The position numbers were made by a program, and so were the translations under genes. This document shows positions 21,011-32,169 of a stretch of DNA of 64,000 nucleotides, piece after piece. Position 1 is the first letter of the stretch; the number at the start of each line of letters is the position of its first letter. The notes under the pieces are model-generated. The model was not told the DNA's origin. It worked only from the letters and a program-made list of their open reading frames with translations, and searched no databases. Source of the DNA: Micrasema longulum (lineage: Eukaryota > Arthropoda > Insecta > Trichoptera > Brachycentridae); contig JAGVSM010001254.1 in NCBI GenBank assembly GCA_022494885.1, positions 25,047-89,046 of the forward strand, in the 5' to 3' direction.

Positions 21011-21371
21011 TTATGTATGTAAACAATGTAAAAAATGGCAGTTTTATCTACCGTATACAAATATGTATAATAATTTTGAAAACTGAAATGTACGGACACA
21101 AAATTTTTTATTCCTAAACTTAATAAAAAAAATACATAATTGGTTAAGTTTTGTGGTGCTGAAAATGGGACAACGGAACCCAAGTTTTGTCGATTTTAGT
21201 AAGGTATAATCAGTTCAATGTTCAGTTGTATTTTTCGTACAATATTGGGGAGACATCACCTATTATCTTAAACCAGTCAATAACAACAGCTCATAAGCCC
21301 TGTTAATGCTCAAATTTTCATATTTATTCTCAAAAATAATTCCCCTCTCTATTGTAGTTAATTAAGGTCTA

Positions 21372-22302
21372 CAAGGCATATCCAGAAATTAAGAGTACTA
21401 TTTGGCTCTCGTGATGTGAGTTTTTTTTTACAAAAGTTGGCAACATTGATTGATAGTGGGGAATCTCTTGAACACAACGAGCACCGGCGACCCTCGTTGG
21501 TATCAAAACTTGCCTCGTAGTGTTCGTTTCTGAGAAAGATGTCATTAAGAAATCCCGCCAAGTGCGAGGTGCAAATTGAATCGGGTCACTAGCGCTCGCG
21601 AGTTCCTTTAGCGATTTGAATTGGAAGTTGAGGATTTTCTGAGCTGCCTTCTGACTGGTGATGAATCAAGGGTAGCTCATTACACCCCTGAGACAAAAAG
21701 GCGGTCATTACAGTGGCGGCATACTAGTTCCCTATCTGCCGAAAAATTCAAAACCTCAATTTCGGCCAACAAAAAAATCATGACATCATAATTTTGATTG
21801 ATTTTTTGTCTCAAAGAGAGACAATTACTGCAGCAAAATACTGTGAGACTCTACAAAAGCTCAAAAGAGCAATTTTGAACAAACGGAAGGGAATGTTGAT
21901 AAAGGGGGTGACTTTGTTGCACGACAACGCCCGCCCGCACATGGCTAACGTTGCCAAAGCGCATTTGAACTCGTTTGGTAAGGACATTTTGAACCACACT
22001 ATATTCTCCTCTGACTTAGCGCCTTAACTTCAGATTTTTATATTTTCACCTTCCTGAAGATTCACATGGGTGGAAAAAAATCTAATCGATGAGGAGGTGA
22101 AACGAGAGGTCTTGAAGTGGACGAAGGAGATGGCGTGAGAGTTGTATGAGGAGGGCATCAAAAAGCTTGTGCCACGACTTACAACCTGCATAGTACGGGA
22201 AGGTGACCTGTGAAAAATAATTCATATAGATACAAACTTTTTTTTTTATATATATTTTATAAATATAAAAATAAGGTACTCTTACTTTCTGGATATACCT
22301 CG
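21372..22302 (+). mobile_element. mariner element with both TIRs, internally deleted
   Basis: Left terminus 21372-21398 (CAAGGCATATCCAGAAATTA then AGAGTAC) is mirrored at 22276-22302 (CGAGGTATATCCAGAAAGTA then AGAGTAC), with 3 mismatches over the terminal region. Both ends abut TA (21370-21371 and 22303-22304), as expected for mariner target duplications. At 931 bp it is shorter than the usual 1.25-1.35 kb, so the transposase's N-terminal half is largely deleted. The ends have not been obliterated, so the boundaries are firm. Confidence 0.88.
21500..22210 (+). pseudogene. mariner transposase remnant
   Basis: A start-like MSLRNPAKCEV near 21540, then a jump to the catalytic region: LLTGDES near 21645-21665 (first Asp of the DDD triad), TPETKRRS near 21690, RETITAAKYCETLQKLKRAI (21815-21875), and LLHDNARPHMA near 21915-21950 (second Asp), ending SSDLAP (third Asp). 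After a shift come GIKKLVP-like codons near 22155. Stops and shifts are many. The family is mariner by the HDNARPH motif and order; the triad residues remain but the frame is broken. Confidence 0.85.
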
Positions 22303-22304
22303 TA

Positions 22305-22900
22305 TAAATATAAAATAATTGCATTGGACTTGCAATTAAAAAAAATACAAACATTTGTTTCGTTTGTTACCGTTAAAAAAATGCTGTATCGCGAATCTCC
22401 AATTGAGAATCGTTACAAAAATCGTCAGAACCGGCAGAATTACTGTTCCCCGATATATCACTGTACAAGATCTGGATCAGTGGATTACCCCCTCTCGTAC
22501 TCCCTCATTCCATCTACCTACCACCACCCCTTCTCGTACATACTCTGTTCCGGAATTAATCAGCTCGATTTCAATTTCAAATGACTTGTATGCTTCGCTG
22601 GATGCGTTTTTTTTTCGCTGTACGGTAACTTGCCAAAACAGAGAGAAAGACTCTTAATTTACAACTTTAAAATGTGTACAATAGTTTACATCCATGCTGA
22701 TTTATGTATTTTGCATTCTTGTATCCGGACGGAGCGAAGAATACAGTTCTGTTTATGAAAAAAAAAAAAACAGAACTTTTACGAATATTTTCGACGTTGA
22801 CTAGAATGCATTTTTGATATCATGTATTAAAACCCGTTTGGGTTATATAAGCAAATTAAAAAGGTCATATTATGAGAGTATTGAAGAATAAAATATATTT
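22305..22900. other. No feature recognised
   Basis: The overlapping frames 22210-22584 and 22355-22657 have no motif. A moderately GC-rich patch lies at 22400-22570. A pure A run lies at 22759-22770. Confidence 0.35.
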
Positions 22901-22904
22901 ATTT

Positions 22905-23820
22905 ATTTTACACTTTATATACACATGCAAAATATATACATACGAATATAAGGGCGGCCATATTGCCTTAAGGCAATTTCTTCCTACCTACCCAAACCGT
23001 TCAGTTTAAGAAAATTACAAGTACATGGACATATTGATTCTCATGATTTTAAACAAAATTAAAAACAAAGATTAAAAAAAAAAGAACACATTTTTAGAAA
23101 GTGATATTTTACCTTAAACAAATAAATAAAGGAGCTTTTCTAACATTAGTGGGTAGATTGTTCCACAACCGAGCAGCTACTACTGTAAAAGAGAAGGCAA
23201 GAAAATTAGAGCGGTGAGAGGGTATTAGAAGGGTTCTCTCGTTACTAGAACGAAGAGATAGTCTGTGTTGTAATAGAGGTTGGAAGAGTTCTCTCAGATA
23301 AACAGGCTAAGTGGGATTATTTAAAATATTGTAAAGAGGAGATAGAATATGAATGTTTCTTCTATGCCTGATACCAAGCCAGTGTAGCTACGTGCAATAC
23401 TCGGTTATGTGGTCGAATATTCAAGATATAACGGATACAAACATTATGCAATCGTTCCAACTTATCAAGTTATTCAGGCTTAGCATCTGGATAACATACA
23501 TCTGCATAGTCAAAGAGTGGAAGAAGCAAGCTCTAGACTAATGTTTGCTTAACATTGACGGGCAAGAAATTCTGTAATATTTTAAGTGAGTGCAAACTGC
23601 TATAAAGTTTTCGACCAACTTCGTTTACCTGATCGTGCCATTTTAAATGATTATACCTAAGTTTTTGACTAAAGTCATGAATGAAATTTCTGTATCATCT
23701 ATTTTGAAAAAAAAAGTGTGGAAAAATTTACCTTTGAATTCATTTTTTACTACCAACAAGTAAAGTTTGAGTATTTATTGGATTTATGAGAAGTCCATAT
23801 TATTTTGTTAATAAATATCT
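22905..23820 (-). pseudogene. LINE-H reverse transcriptase C-terminal half, minus
   Basis: On the minus strand, after GLLINPINTQTLLVG (near 23750-23795), comes VKNLGIIID-like (near 23655), KWHDQVNEVGRKLYSSLHSL, FDYADVCYPDA (near 23490), LDKLERLHNVCIRYI, LHWLGIRHRRNIHILSPLYN (near 23325-23385), then LAFSFTVVAARLWNNLPTNV (near 23150-23210). This is the entire post-palm region of a CR1/Jockey-group LINE, readable with few stops, hence fairly young. The tail TATTTATTTATTTTAC at 22893-22908 marks the 3' end. No single long open frame survives. Confidence 0.82.
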
Positions 23821-24077
23821 TGAATATTTAATTCATGGATTCGTAGAAGTGTGGTGGGATTGCCAGGCAGAGGAAGGTGTTGCCCACATTTTTGTTCTGT
23901 ATTGTCAGGTCGTAGAAACTGTAAAGTCGGAGAAATTGTCCAATGTAGAAGGACGTAAATTGATTTCTAGTTTTGCTAGTACCGATTTCAAGGTAGTATT
24001 TTTCAACAGTTCTAGTGGAATTTTAATTAGTTATTTTTATATTAGGAAGTAGGGTACACATAAAAATATTCCTATGT

Positions 24078-24190
24078 GCTTGGAGGGCGAGAAATATTCA
24101 CGGGAACCCGTCACAATATATTGCAGTGACGTCAGGAGTTTGCATAGCACTATGAATAACTTCACTACGAATAAGAACAATATGGTCTAT
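24078..24190 (+). repeat. Dispersed repeat R, 3' fragment
   Basis: The blocks CTTGGAGGGCGA, CGTCACAAT, CAGTGACGTCAGGAGTTTGC and ACGAATAAGAACAA match the last third of 20690-21010. Confidence 0.6.
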
Positions 24191-24309
24191 CTATCATTCT
24201 GGACTTGAAAATGAAAACTAGATAAATAATAATACTGATGTCTTTTGTAGTTATTTTTTGATAAAATTAATAGTAAAACTACAATAATTGTTATTATATT
24301 TATGTTGTC

Positions 24310-24775
24310 ATCACAAAGAGCCTCAATGCATATCTGTCGGCTGCCAACCTTTGCGTCCTCCTAAGTCAGGTCGTCGTCCCAAAATTCTGACATAAACTGC
24401 TGACGGACTGTCAGCAGTGGACGTCCAGGACGTCGAGAACCTGATGCCTTGTAAAGTAGACAAGCGCGGTTAAGGCTCTCGGAGGCATCCGCAGCACATG
24501 GCCAAGCAGACCGTATCACCTCCGCTTGACGACAGTTGTCACCAAAATTTGCTGCGTTGTTCTCTTCTTACTATGAAGTAATGATCCTCACAAAGTCAAA
24601 CCACCGCACACCCGAGATTATTCTGAGACACCTATTCTCAAAACTCAGAATTTAGCTGTTTTTGGCCCCGGTGAGATGCCACGATTCACATCCGTAGAGG
24701 AGAATAAGTGTTATTTAGACGTTATTTAGGCGGCATTTAGTTTTCACTCTTTAGACAGCCTTCATACTGTTGAAT
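24310..24775 (-). pseudogene. RTE-like LINE C-terminus (LINE-M, copy 1)
   Basis: The minus strand reads FSSTDVNRGI, ISE-like linker, VTTVVKRR near 24515-24540, GLLGHVLRMPPRAL near 24480-24520, and DVHC..FVSSL-like codons near 24400. The same protein is clearer at 59830-60275, with VTTIIKRRRYGWLGHVLRML followed by a SGSRRPGRPLL motif. These are the GHVxR and GRP motifs of endonuclease-reverse transcriptase C-termini. A plus-strand copy is at 31660-31960. Degenerate. Confidence 0.75.
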
Positions 24776-25740
24776 GTGGCGCCTGCTTCTCAAAAAAAAA
24801 AAAAAATTGTATAAACATACCCCATAACCCGTCACTTATACTCCGTAATTGGACTTATTATTTGTTGTGATTATTTATGTATTGTTTATAACTATGACTG
24901 TTTTGGTATGAAATATAAATAATAAAATAAAAAACCTCATTTGTAAAAAGTTTAACACATGTGTCTTAACTTAAAGTTTCAATTGTGATATCATATGAAT
25001 GAAACTTTACCTAATTTATTACTTTACAACTTTACCATAATTAATAATAGTTTACCCATTTTTTTTTATGTAACATTACGTATTTATTTAATCTCCTTTA
25101 GAATATAACTTTTAAAAATCGGGAAGTTAACAAAATAATCAAAAATTTAAGTTGATAACTTTTATGATAAAAATAACAGAAAGACAAAAAAAAAATTCTC
25201 TTAAAACGGGGAAGTAGTTAGACAGTTATAATGTCTCACAAGCAAATAAAAAATATGTATTTTTACTTTTATTACTCGTCAAACTTTTGTTAATATAACG
25301 AAAAGTAAATTGCTTTAATAAATATGTAAACAATAAGAATAATAAAAATTACATAAGTAAAAACACATGTAAGTCAATTGTTTTTAAAGCATGAAACCTG
25401 TGTGTGTCATTTTTTTCATTCAGATCTCAAGATATCGTGTTAATGCGCAAAAGTTAAAAAAACCTAATTCCTTTTTTTCGTACGGAAATAAAAAAAATTA
25501 TAGCTCATTGCTATATATCAATTGGTTCGAAATTTATCGGAGACATTATCTAATATTTCACGCATTTTGTGATTTTTGTCAAAAGACTGCCTCTTGGCTA
25601 ATGACCGCAGTACTTCCTTTTCCTAAAATGATCTTTGTCTCTGTTGTAGTATATCAAGAATATTATCGAATATGTTTTTAATCAATGTAAGAGAATGAAA
25701 TTAAATCAGAGCGAATTTCCCTTGACATAATACGAGAATT
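24776..25740. other. AT-rich stretch, no gene seen
   Basis: Simple A runs and AT-rich DNA. The frame 25391-25681 has no motif. Confidence 0.4.
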
Positions 25741-25744
25741 GTTG

Positions 25745-26095
25745 ATATTATTCCGGCTGAATGTAAATTCAATTTGGTAAACTGAGACAAATGTCACACC
25801 CCCTCAATAGGGCTATAACTTGATATATTTGTTTCCCATTAAATATGTTTTCGCCCGTGTCCAAATTGATAGGAAGGGGAGACAAAATACAAGATATAAA
25901 TAAAAATATATTTATACGAATGGCCGTAGTGGTCACATCAGGGACGTGCATGATCCTATTGAACCAGGAACTTAAGTTCATGCCCACAGACAACGCCATT
26001 TGTTCGCTAACTGGGCTTGAAATCGTTTAGAAAACGACCTCAATTTTTTCATTTTTGGATGAATGGCTGCGTTAAAAAGCAAAATAGCCATATAT
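25745..26095. other. Apparently single-copy block
   Basis: Base composition is more balanced than the flanks, with no repeat match in the window. The frames 25769-25999 (minus) and 25845-26030 (plus) overlap each other and show no domain. Confidence 0.25.
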
Positions 26096-26099
26096 AAAA

Positions 26100-26460
26100 C
26101 AACACCGACTCACGTGAAGTTCACTAGGAGATAATGCATCCTCAAAAAGTTATCGTTCGTATCGGTGGGGTTATTGGTCCGTATTTTTTTGAAAACGACG
26201 TTGGTAAGGCGGTCACTGTCAACGGCAAGCGCTACAAAACGATGATAACCAATTTTTTGTAGCCCAAATTGAACAATATGGACCTAGATGACATGTAGTT
26301 TCAGCAAAACGGTGCTACTTGCCACACAGCGGACGCCACGATCGACATTCTGCATGAACGATTTGAAGGTGGATTATCTCTCGCAGGGGTGATCTGAATT
26401 GGCCACTAAGGCCATGCAATTCAACCCCGCTAGGCTTTTTCTTGTGGGTCACAGGTTATT
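26100..26460 (+). pseudogene. Tc1/mariner-superfamily transposase fragment
   Basis: The plus strand reads MHPQKVIVRIGGVIGPYFFE, NDVGKAVTVNGKRYKTMITN, then across a stop MDLDDM-FQQNGATCHTADAT, and after a frameshift GDLNWPLRPCNSTPLGFFLW. These are the catalytic-core segments of a widespread insect transposase of the IS630/Tc1/mariner superfamily (usually FQQDGATCHTA: here the catalytic Asp of QQDGA is Asn; and CDLTPLDYFLWG: here degenerate). No terminal repeats were found. Confidence 0.75.
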
Positions 26461-26586
26461 AGCTGGTCTTACCTATGTCATTGACCAGATTGTTAATTTA
26501 TGTTCAGTTTATAGATGGAATAGATGGAAAAATCTGTTTTTCGAAATATACTCAAGTAGTCTACAACAAAGCGAATAATTCTTGCC

Positions 26587-27160
26587 TTGGTATTTCACAA
26601 TGTTAATTCCAGGAATAACATACAACGAAAGCTCACCGGCTTATTTTGGAGAGCATCTTCACATGTACTATGCACTTCTGCCTTAGGTTTGTGTGTCTCC
26701 GCAGCAGAGTCCGCTCATCCAGTTTGGCAAAAGTCAGCACACGCCAAATTAGTGGATATTTCTGTAAATAATATGGCGCGACTGGTGTCCGGCTACATCA
26801 AGCCAATGCCGGTGCACAAAGTTTATCCTATAATATAAATCGCTCCACCCAACATCAGGAGAAACGTAGCAGCGGACACATAGAGACACAAACAGGTCCA
26901 TGACTCTAGATATCCCCTTTATTGGGATCGAGAAGGAGTTTTCTCCAAGTCGCAACTGACTCGGAGACCTCTGCAGAAAAACGCAGAGTCGATCTGTGGA
27001 TAGAGGAACTCGGTAATAGGCTCTAAATAATGCCATCCGAAAGCACAAACACCGCCCACAGTTTTTACTTTCCTTCGTGGAAAGTTCTCAACAGGTAGGG
27101 GCGTCTAAGTGCAAATACAATCAACAGAGGTGGGATTTTCTGGTGGGAGATCACATAGTC
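26587..27160 (+). pseudogene. LINE-I reverse transcriptase C-terminal fragment
   Basis: It reads NNIQRKLTGLFWRASSHVLC, SALGLCVSAAESAHPVWQKS, HAKLVDISVNNMARLVSGYI and KPMPVHKVYPI, a stop, then IAPPNIRRNVAA, and later SWKVLNR. These match the C-terminal part of non-LTR retrotransposon proteins (ALxLCxSxAEYAxPVW...IxPxxIRR). Multiple stops follow 26838. Clade not assigned. Confidence 0.75.
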
Positions 27161-27164
27161 CAAA

Positions 27165-27390
27165 ACTGTGAGAGTAAAGTGATGTTTTTGAAAAAAACTT
27201 AAAACTCACTTGTTCTCTAAATCATTTGAATAAATCCTTAGCATGTGGTGACAAAGTACATAATTGTTTATTAAAAAGTTACAATTAAATTTATATCTTT
27301 ATATAATAACTTTGTTAAGTGCCCTTGAGATATTATATTACGAAAATGGCGCTTTATAAGTTATTCAGGATAATAATAAACTGTGATTGT
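27165..27390 (+). mobile_element. L2/CR1-type LINE 3' end (copy 2)
   Basis: The start AACTGTGAGAGTAAAGTGAT overlaps the last codons seen at 42495-42520. It continues ACTTGTTCTCTAAATCATTT, AGTGCCCTTGAGATATTATA, ACGAAAATGGCGCTTTATAA and an ATAATAATAA end. It lies directly behind LINE-I. Confidence 0.8.
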
Positions 27391-27394
27391 GGAG

Positions 27395-28480
27395 AGGTGC
27401 ATAATAATCCTCATCTGCTGCGGCGTCCATAAATGCAGTTAACTTGTGATGAGAATGATTAAGGATGGCCACTGACAAGGCGATATCTGTCGCTGCACAC
27501 TGGAGTGGCAAGGTCCGGACCCGTTAAGTAAGTAATAAATAATATGATTGTTTATCTAACATTTTTTTGCCTTATGTGGGATAAAGAATACAGTTGTGCA
27601 TGGAAAATTGAATCGCAACCCTAAATGAATGTTTTTGATTTAATGTCTACTTTAAGTAATAATCTTGAAAACAGTAATCAAGTAGAAATCAGGCCGTGTT
27701 GGAGTGAAGTGATTGACGCAGGTTAATAAAAATATGTATTTTAAATGCGGCTCACTGAAATATTATTTCGTTGTTCCTGGACAACCGTTTGGGGTGTTAG
27801 ATGTGGTCACCTTCCCTTATAAATGTAATTTTTTTAAATAAAGAGTTACAAAACGAAAATAAAATATACACGTGCCGTCATTGGTAGGTGTACATAAAGT
27901 TTCCTACGCTTGATCTAACTGAGCGGTGTTAAGCCACACCAGCCTCAAACTGAGATAATCTATGTTTAGCATCAGGCGCATTTTTCAAATATAAAAAGTT
28001 TTTATAGAACAAAAAAGGTGACAAAATGTTTATATTTACTAGATTTTTACGCAAAAAATTTACAAAAATATGAGATAACACACTTTTACAAAAGAGCTTA
28101 AAAACAAATCCTTTTTAAATTATGTTTTAAACAGTGTTCCTTCCCAAAATAAATATGCATACATTCACAAATCTTGAATTTTGGTATATTATTTGAAATG
28201 CATTAAAAAACTGAAGTTGTAAAAAAACAAAAGTTGCGAAATAAAAAAAATATAAAAAGGTTTTTAACTTCTTGTAGTTAATTTTTATTAACTTTCTTCG
28301 ACGTTTTCTCTGCCTACCTCAGCAGATCAGCACAAACCTCTCAAATAGAAGCTAAAGCGGTTATTGCCTTTAAAAAAATAAAAATTAATTTTAATAGATA
28401 ATATTTTATTGTGATAAAAAAACGAATATAATGAATATAAAAGCTTCATGTTCTAAACCAGACGTTAAAAATACCTTATC
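27395..28480. other. No gene seen
   Basis: AT-rich except for a patch at 27400-27540. No repeat-family or protein match recognised. Confidence 0.35.
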
Positions 28481-28481
28481 C

Positions 28482-28557
28482 TTTGTTTGTCAGGATTGCC
28501 GACGAGTTTTGTTAATTATAAAATTAACAAAACTTGTCGGCAATCCTGACAAACAAA
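28482..28557. repeat. Long near-perfect hairpin, 36-nt arms
   Basis: Left arm 28482-28517 (TTTGTTTGTCAGGATTGCCG, ACGAGTTTTGTTAATT) is the reverse complement of 28522-28557 with one mismatch (G at 28504) and a 4-nt loop ATAA. No target duplication is evident around it. Confidence 0.9.
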
Positions 28558-28559
28558 AT

Positions 28560-29810
28560 CTTTGCGAGGTGGCGTTTTTGAAATATTGTTATCATGTTAG
28601 CCACGCATTAATTAGCAATAATACATTATGCATCTTATGCAGTGTTTTATTGTTTTTAGTAAAGTTGCATGGTTTTTGGGTAACACATTGAGGTTTTACA
28701 GATAATTTGTAAGTTTTAACTCATCAAACTATTTTTTCAATGTAAGAATATCACATAAAATTTATATCGGTTATCAAGCTCGGTAACTAATGAATCTTGT
28801 CTTGTTTTATTTTTACAGTGTTTATTAAATATCTAATGATATGAAACTCACAAGTCAAGTCTTGTTATTGTGTTGTTCTTGAAAAGCTATAAGGTGTGGA
28901 GGGAGATGGATGCTATCGTTAAAACTAGACAGGAGTTAACTTAAGGAAATATTTATTATTTCGCTATCAATTTTTTAAAAAATATTTCTTAGTTGTCTGC
29001 TTTTAATATTTTATTTTTGACATAAAGAACTTTTAATCCAGTGTATTTGTTAATATCAGATGGTTTGTGAATTCAGAAAATATATTTTTATTTAGCCACT
29101 TTAAGATTTTTTTTACTCTTACATTAAAGTTTCTTTTAGTTTTTCCAATGTAAAAAATATAAGATCATTTAAATAGAAAACATAAATGAATTGTACCTCG
29201 ATAAAGATACTTGTGTAAACCGGTTGGTTAAAAAATTAAATATAAGTTGTTTAAAACAAAGCTGTTTTATATTTAATTTATTATATGAATTGGATTGTGA
29301 TTCTGATGCTAACACATTTTTTTCAATTTTGTGGTTTGACAAATTATTACGTAACACCATCCAACTAAGTTTAAGATCGGTATGGTATATACCTCGCCTA
29401 ATATTCTAAGATACCTAGTGTATATTTATAGAAGTAGCGAGGAAAGAACGAGACAAAAGGGACGACAGACGCTTATTCACAACCCCTTTTACATTTTCTT
29501 TATTGGCTATAAAGATTTTAGTGAGGGTCTTCTCGGATACGCGGATAATGTATAAAATGCTATCAGTTTTATTTCGGGCTATTGTGCCGTGTATATCTAA
29601 ATGGCCGAAAGATTATGGCCCGAATTTGTAGCAAGCCCTGAATGAATGCCGACTATTTTATTTTATTTATTAGTTTTCAATATAAATTCATGTTTAGTTA
29701 TTTGTTCATTTATTTCTGGGATATAACAAAAATAATCTCGATCATCTTTTACGTGAAGGTAAGGTAAAAGCGTAAAGGCTGTCTGGGAGTTGGACTTTTA
29801 CTCAGTGAAA
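28560..29810. other. No gene seen
   Basis: AT-rich. Bases 28800-28860 weakly resemble the Penelope-like 3' region. The frames 28431-28691, 29169-29360 and 29191-29409 have no recognisable motif. Confidence 0.35.
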
Positions 29811-29814
29811 ACCA

Positions 29815-30223
29815 AATGCCGTCTATGTAAATGACGTAATAAAATTTTTCGTAGATGTTAATATTCTATTGTTTGCTGATGACTTAAAAATATATAAGAT
29901 TATTAAAAAAATAAACTGATTGTTTTCAGGAGAATATAAATAAATTGTACAATTGGTGTATTTTAAATAAACTTCAGTTAAATATAGGTAAATGTCAAAA
30001 TATAACATTTTGCAGATGTAAAAACCCGATTCAATTTACTTATTTGATAAATAGTAAAGATTTGATGAGAGTGTCTCAAATAAAAAATCTAGGTATTTTG
30101 CATGATGAGAAACTACAGTTTACCTTTCATATTAATCTGATCGCTAATGATGGAGTAAAGATGGTTGGATTTGTTTTGAGAGTAGCGTCAAATTTTAAAA
30201 AGGTATTTACTGTTAAACAATTG
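29815..30223 (+). pseudogene. LINE-J reverse transcriptase, upstream half
   Basis: It has LLFADDLKIYKII near 29870-29905, the RT catalytic box in its FADD form, then INKLYNWCILNKLQLNIGKC (29937-29996), ITFCRCKNPI, IKNLGILHDEKLQFTFHIN and FKKVFTVKQL at the break. This is the palm-to-thumb section of a Jockey/CR1-group LINE. It is interrupted at 30224 by a 417-bp TIR element and resumes at 30641. Confidence 0.82.
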
Positions 30224-30640
30224 AACGTTGTTACGCAGAAAGCAGCCAGTCCACAATTTTGAAAAAAATAGATATTGATGTAATCGGGTGCAGTAAGGTC
30301 AATTCTATTTTATGCTAAAATCAGCTGGACCGCTTTCGTTCAGAGAACTGTATTAATCACCTTCTGAAAATGGTGTCGATCACAAAAAAGGCATTCCTCA
30401 ATTTGCAGAAAACACGCACATCACTTGAAAAATTTTACGGTTTTTGAAAATCATTAAAACTGATCCAATACATAATAAGATGCTTGTTTGTTATATGAAA
30501 TAAAAAACATATGTATTCATTTTTTATCATTTGCCAAAGTCAAAACATTCCAACTGTTGTGTAAATTTGATAATTCACACATTTCACAAAAGTGCTATTT
30601 TCTCAGTTACATTTTTATTTGCTTTCTGTATAACTACGTT
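30224..30640. mobile_element. TIR element M417, copy 1, inserted in LINE-J
   Basis: Left end AACGTTGTTACGCAGAAAGC and right end (reverse complement) AACGTAGTTATACAGAAAGC form the TIR. Flanks CAATTG (30218-30223) and CAATTG (30641-30646) are a likely 6-bp target duplication, though the word is palindromic. A second copy is at 36560-36982 in the opposite orientation with shared internal blocks (AATCGGGTGCAG, ATCACCTTCTGAAAAT, GTGTCGATCACAAAAA). No coding capacity. Confidence 0.8.
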
Positions 30641-31110
30641 CAATTGTACTGCAGCTGTAAGGAGTAGATTTGAATACAATTCTTCAGTTTGGTCACCCTA
30701 TTATGAAATTTATTCTCAAGCTATTGAAATAATACAAAATAAACTATAAATTTAAAATACCCGTTGAAGCCTTAAATTATGATTTTCTTAGAAGCAAAAT
30801 GAGATAACTTGAATTGTCAGACCGAAGAGTTATAGCTGATTTGTTATTCTTATTTAAAAGAATTAAATCGAAAATTGACAGCCCTGCTTTACTTGAACTA
30901 ATACAAATTTGAATACCTGGTAGGTGCCCTAGAATAAGAGAATTATTTTTTTGTAACAATTCTCGCATCAACTTCCAAATGCATTCAACTATATCCAGAA
31001 TACATAGGTATGGAAATAAGTTTTTAAAAATATTTGATATTTTCAATACAAACTACAGAGTTTTACAGAAATGCATTGAAATAATCTCACTCGTTATTTT
31101 TTTGAAAAGG
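30641..31110 (+). pseudogene. LINE-J, downstream half
   Basis: It continues AVRSRFEYNSSVWSPYYEIY with the YxxxVWxP motif, then IEIIQNKL, KFKIPVEALNYDFLRSKM, LELSDRRVIADLLFLFKRI, and IFDIFNTNYR near 31035-31065. With the TIR element removed, the coding sense continues from the upstream half with roughly one base lost. Stops make it dead. Confidence 0.8.
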
Positions 31111-31655
31111 AATTAATTTATTTAAAAATGTATTATTAAATTTAACTTTGTTTTTTTTGGATACATATTTTTGTTTATTTCTTTATATATAAATTATTTA
31201 TTCCCAAATTCCAACTTCTTCCAACCAACTGATTAACTAAAGGTGTTATTAAGATTTTTTAAACTTTCACATTGATCCAAAAAACGTATTATTAATAAAA
31301 TCCTATTGTAGCATTATTTTTCTTTTTCATTATTTCGTAGCTAAATACTAGTCACTTTATGTTTATGTTAAATTATTCTCAATTTTAATTTGCTGTATTA
31401 ATATTTAGAACATAAGGTTTTCTCACTTTAATTGTTATCTTTTATTTGTCATCTTAGATTTGTATGTTTCTTTTTTACTTTTTTTGAGTTTTTTTGAATT
31501 TTTTTTTTTGTTAATTTGTTTAGTTTTAATTATTCAGTAGAATTATAAAATTATATTTCATATTATACATAACATAATGAATTATTCACTGCTATGATTA
31601 TTTCTGTAAAACTTTATATTGTAAAAGGTTCTTTGAACCGTTGATATATAAATAA
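31110..31655. other. AT-rich, probable LINE-J 3' UTR
   Basis: T-rich sequence with an AATAAATAAAAAA end at 31650-31663 that could be the 3' tail of LINE-J. No gene. Confidence 0.4.
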
Positions 31656-31659
31656 ATAA

Positions 31660-31975
31660 AAAACACCTGCATAAAACTTATTCTTCTCTACGGATGCGGA
31701 TCGTAACACCTCTCCAAGGTCCAAAACCGCCAAATTGAGTTTTGAGATTAGATGTCTTAGAAGAATATTGGTGTGCGGTGAGCAAACTCCTGTGACAAAT
31801 GTCATTAGGTGACGGCATATACCGCAGATAGAGAGTCTTAGCCATCCTTGTCTACTTTATAAGGCTTCAGGTTCTCGACGTCCTGGATGTCGACAGCTGT
31901 TGTTCGTCAGCAGTTCAAGTCTGAATTACGGGACGCTAACCTGACTTGGGAGAATGTACGGTATCCTTTTTCAAT
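31660..31975 (+). pseudogene. LINE-M C-terminus (plus copy)
   Basis: The plus strand reads LILLYGCGS-HLSKVQN near 31680-31725, a degenerate LRRILVCGE-like stretch, then HPCLLYKASGSRRPGC near 31845-31895. The last block matches ACLLYKASGSRRPGRP of the copy at 59830-60275. Heavily mutated. Confidence 0.7.
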
Positions 31976-32084
31976 TCGTTATCATGGGTCATCTATATTT
32001 TATATCTATATTTTATATAAGTCTTTAAATAAAAAGAAACAATAATAATGCTTTATGATTTTCAATTTTGGGACTATTTTCTTC

Positions 32085-32165
32085 TGGCGGGGTTCGAACC
32101 TCGCGCCTCCAAACCCGGAGTCCACGACACCACGCACGGGGCTACAACCCATCTCAATTTACTTG
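32085..32165 (-). repeat. tRNA-derived SINE head (SINE-3), minus
   Basis: The minus strand has a B box GAGGTTCGAACCCCG at 32090-32105 and a GTAGCCCCGTGCGTGGTGTC upstream part like 19608-19640. No tRNA acceptor stem closes. Confidence 0.5.
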
Positions 32166-32169
32166 CCTC

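Noticed and set aside
22210..22657. Overlapping 124- and 100-codon plus-strand frames next to mariner
   Set aside because: No recognisable domain and low-complexity Ser/Thr/Pro content; could be chance. Not called.
28440..28691. 86-codon frame with CQDC motif
   Set aside because: The Cys-rich bit is encoded by one arm of the hairpin, and nothing else resembles a zinc domain.
29191..29409. 72-codon plus-strand frame
   Set aside because: No LINE or host motif recognised, and an opposite-strand frame overlaps it.
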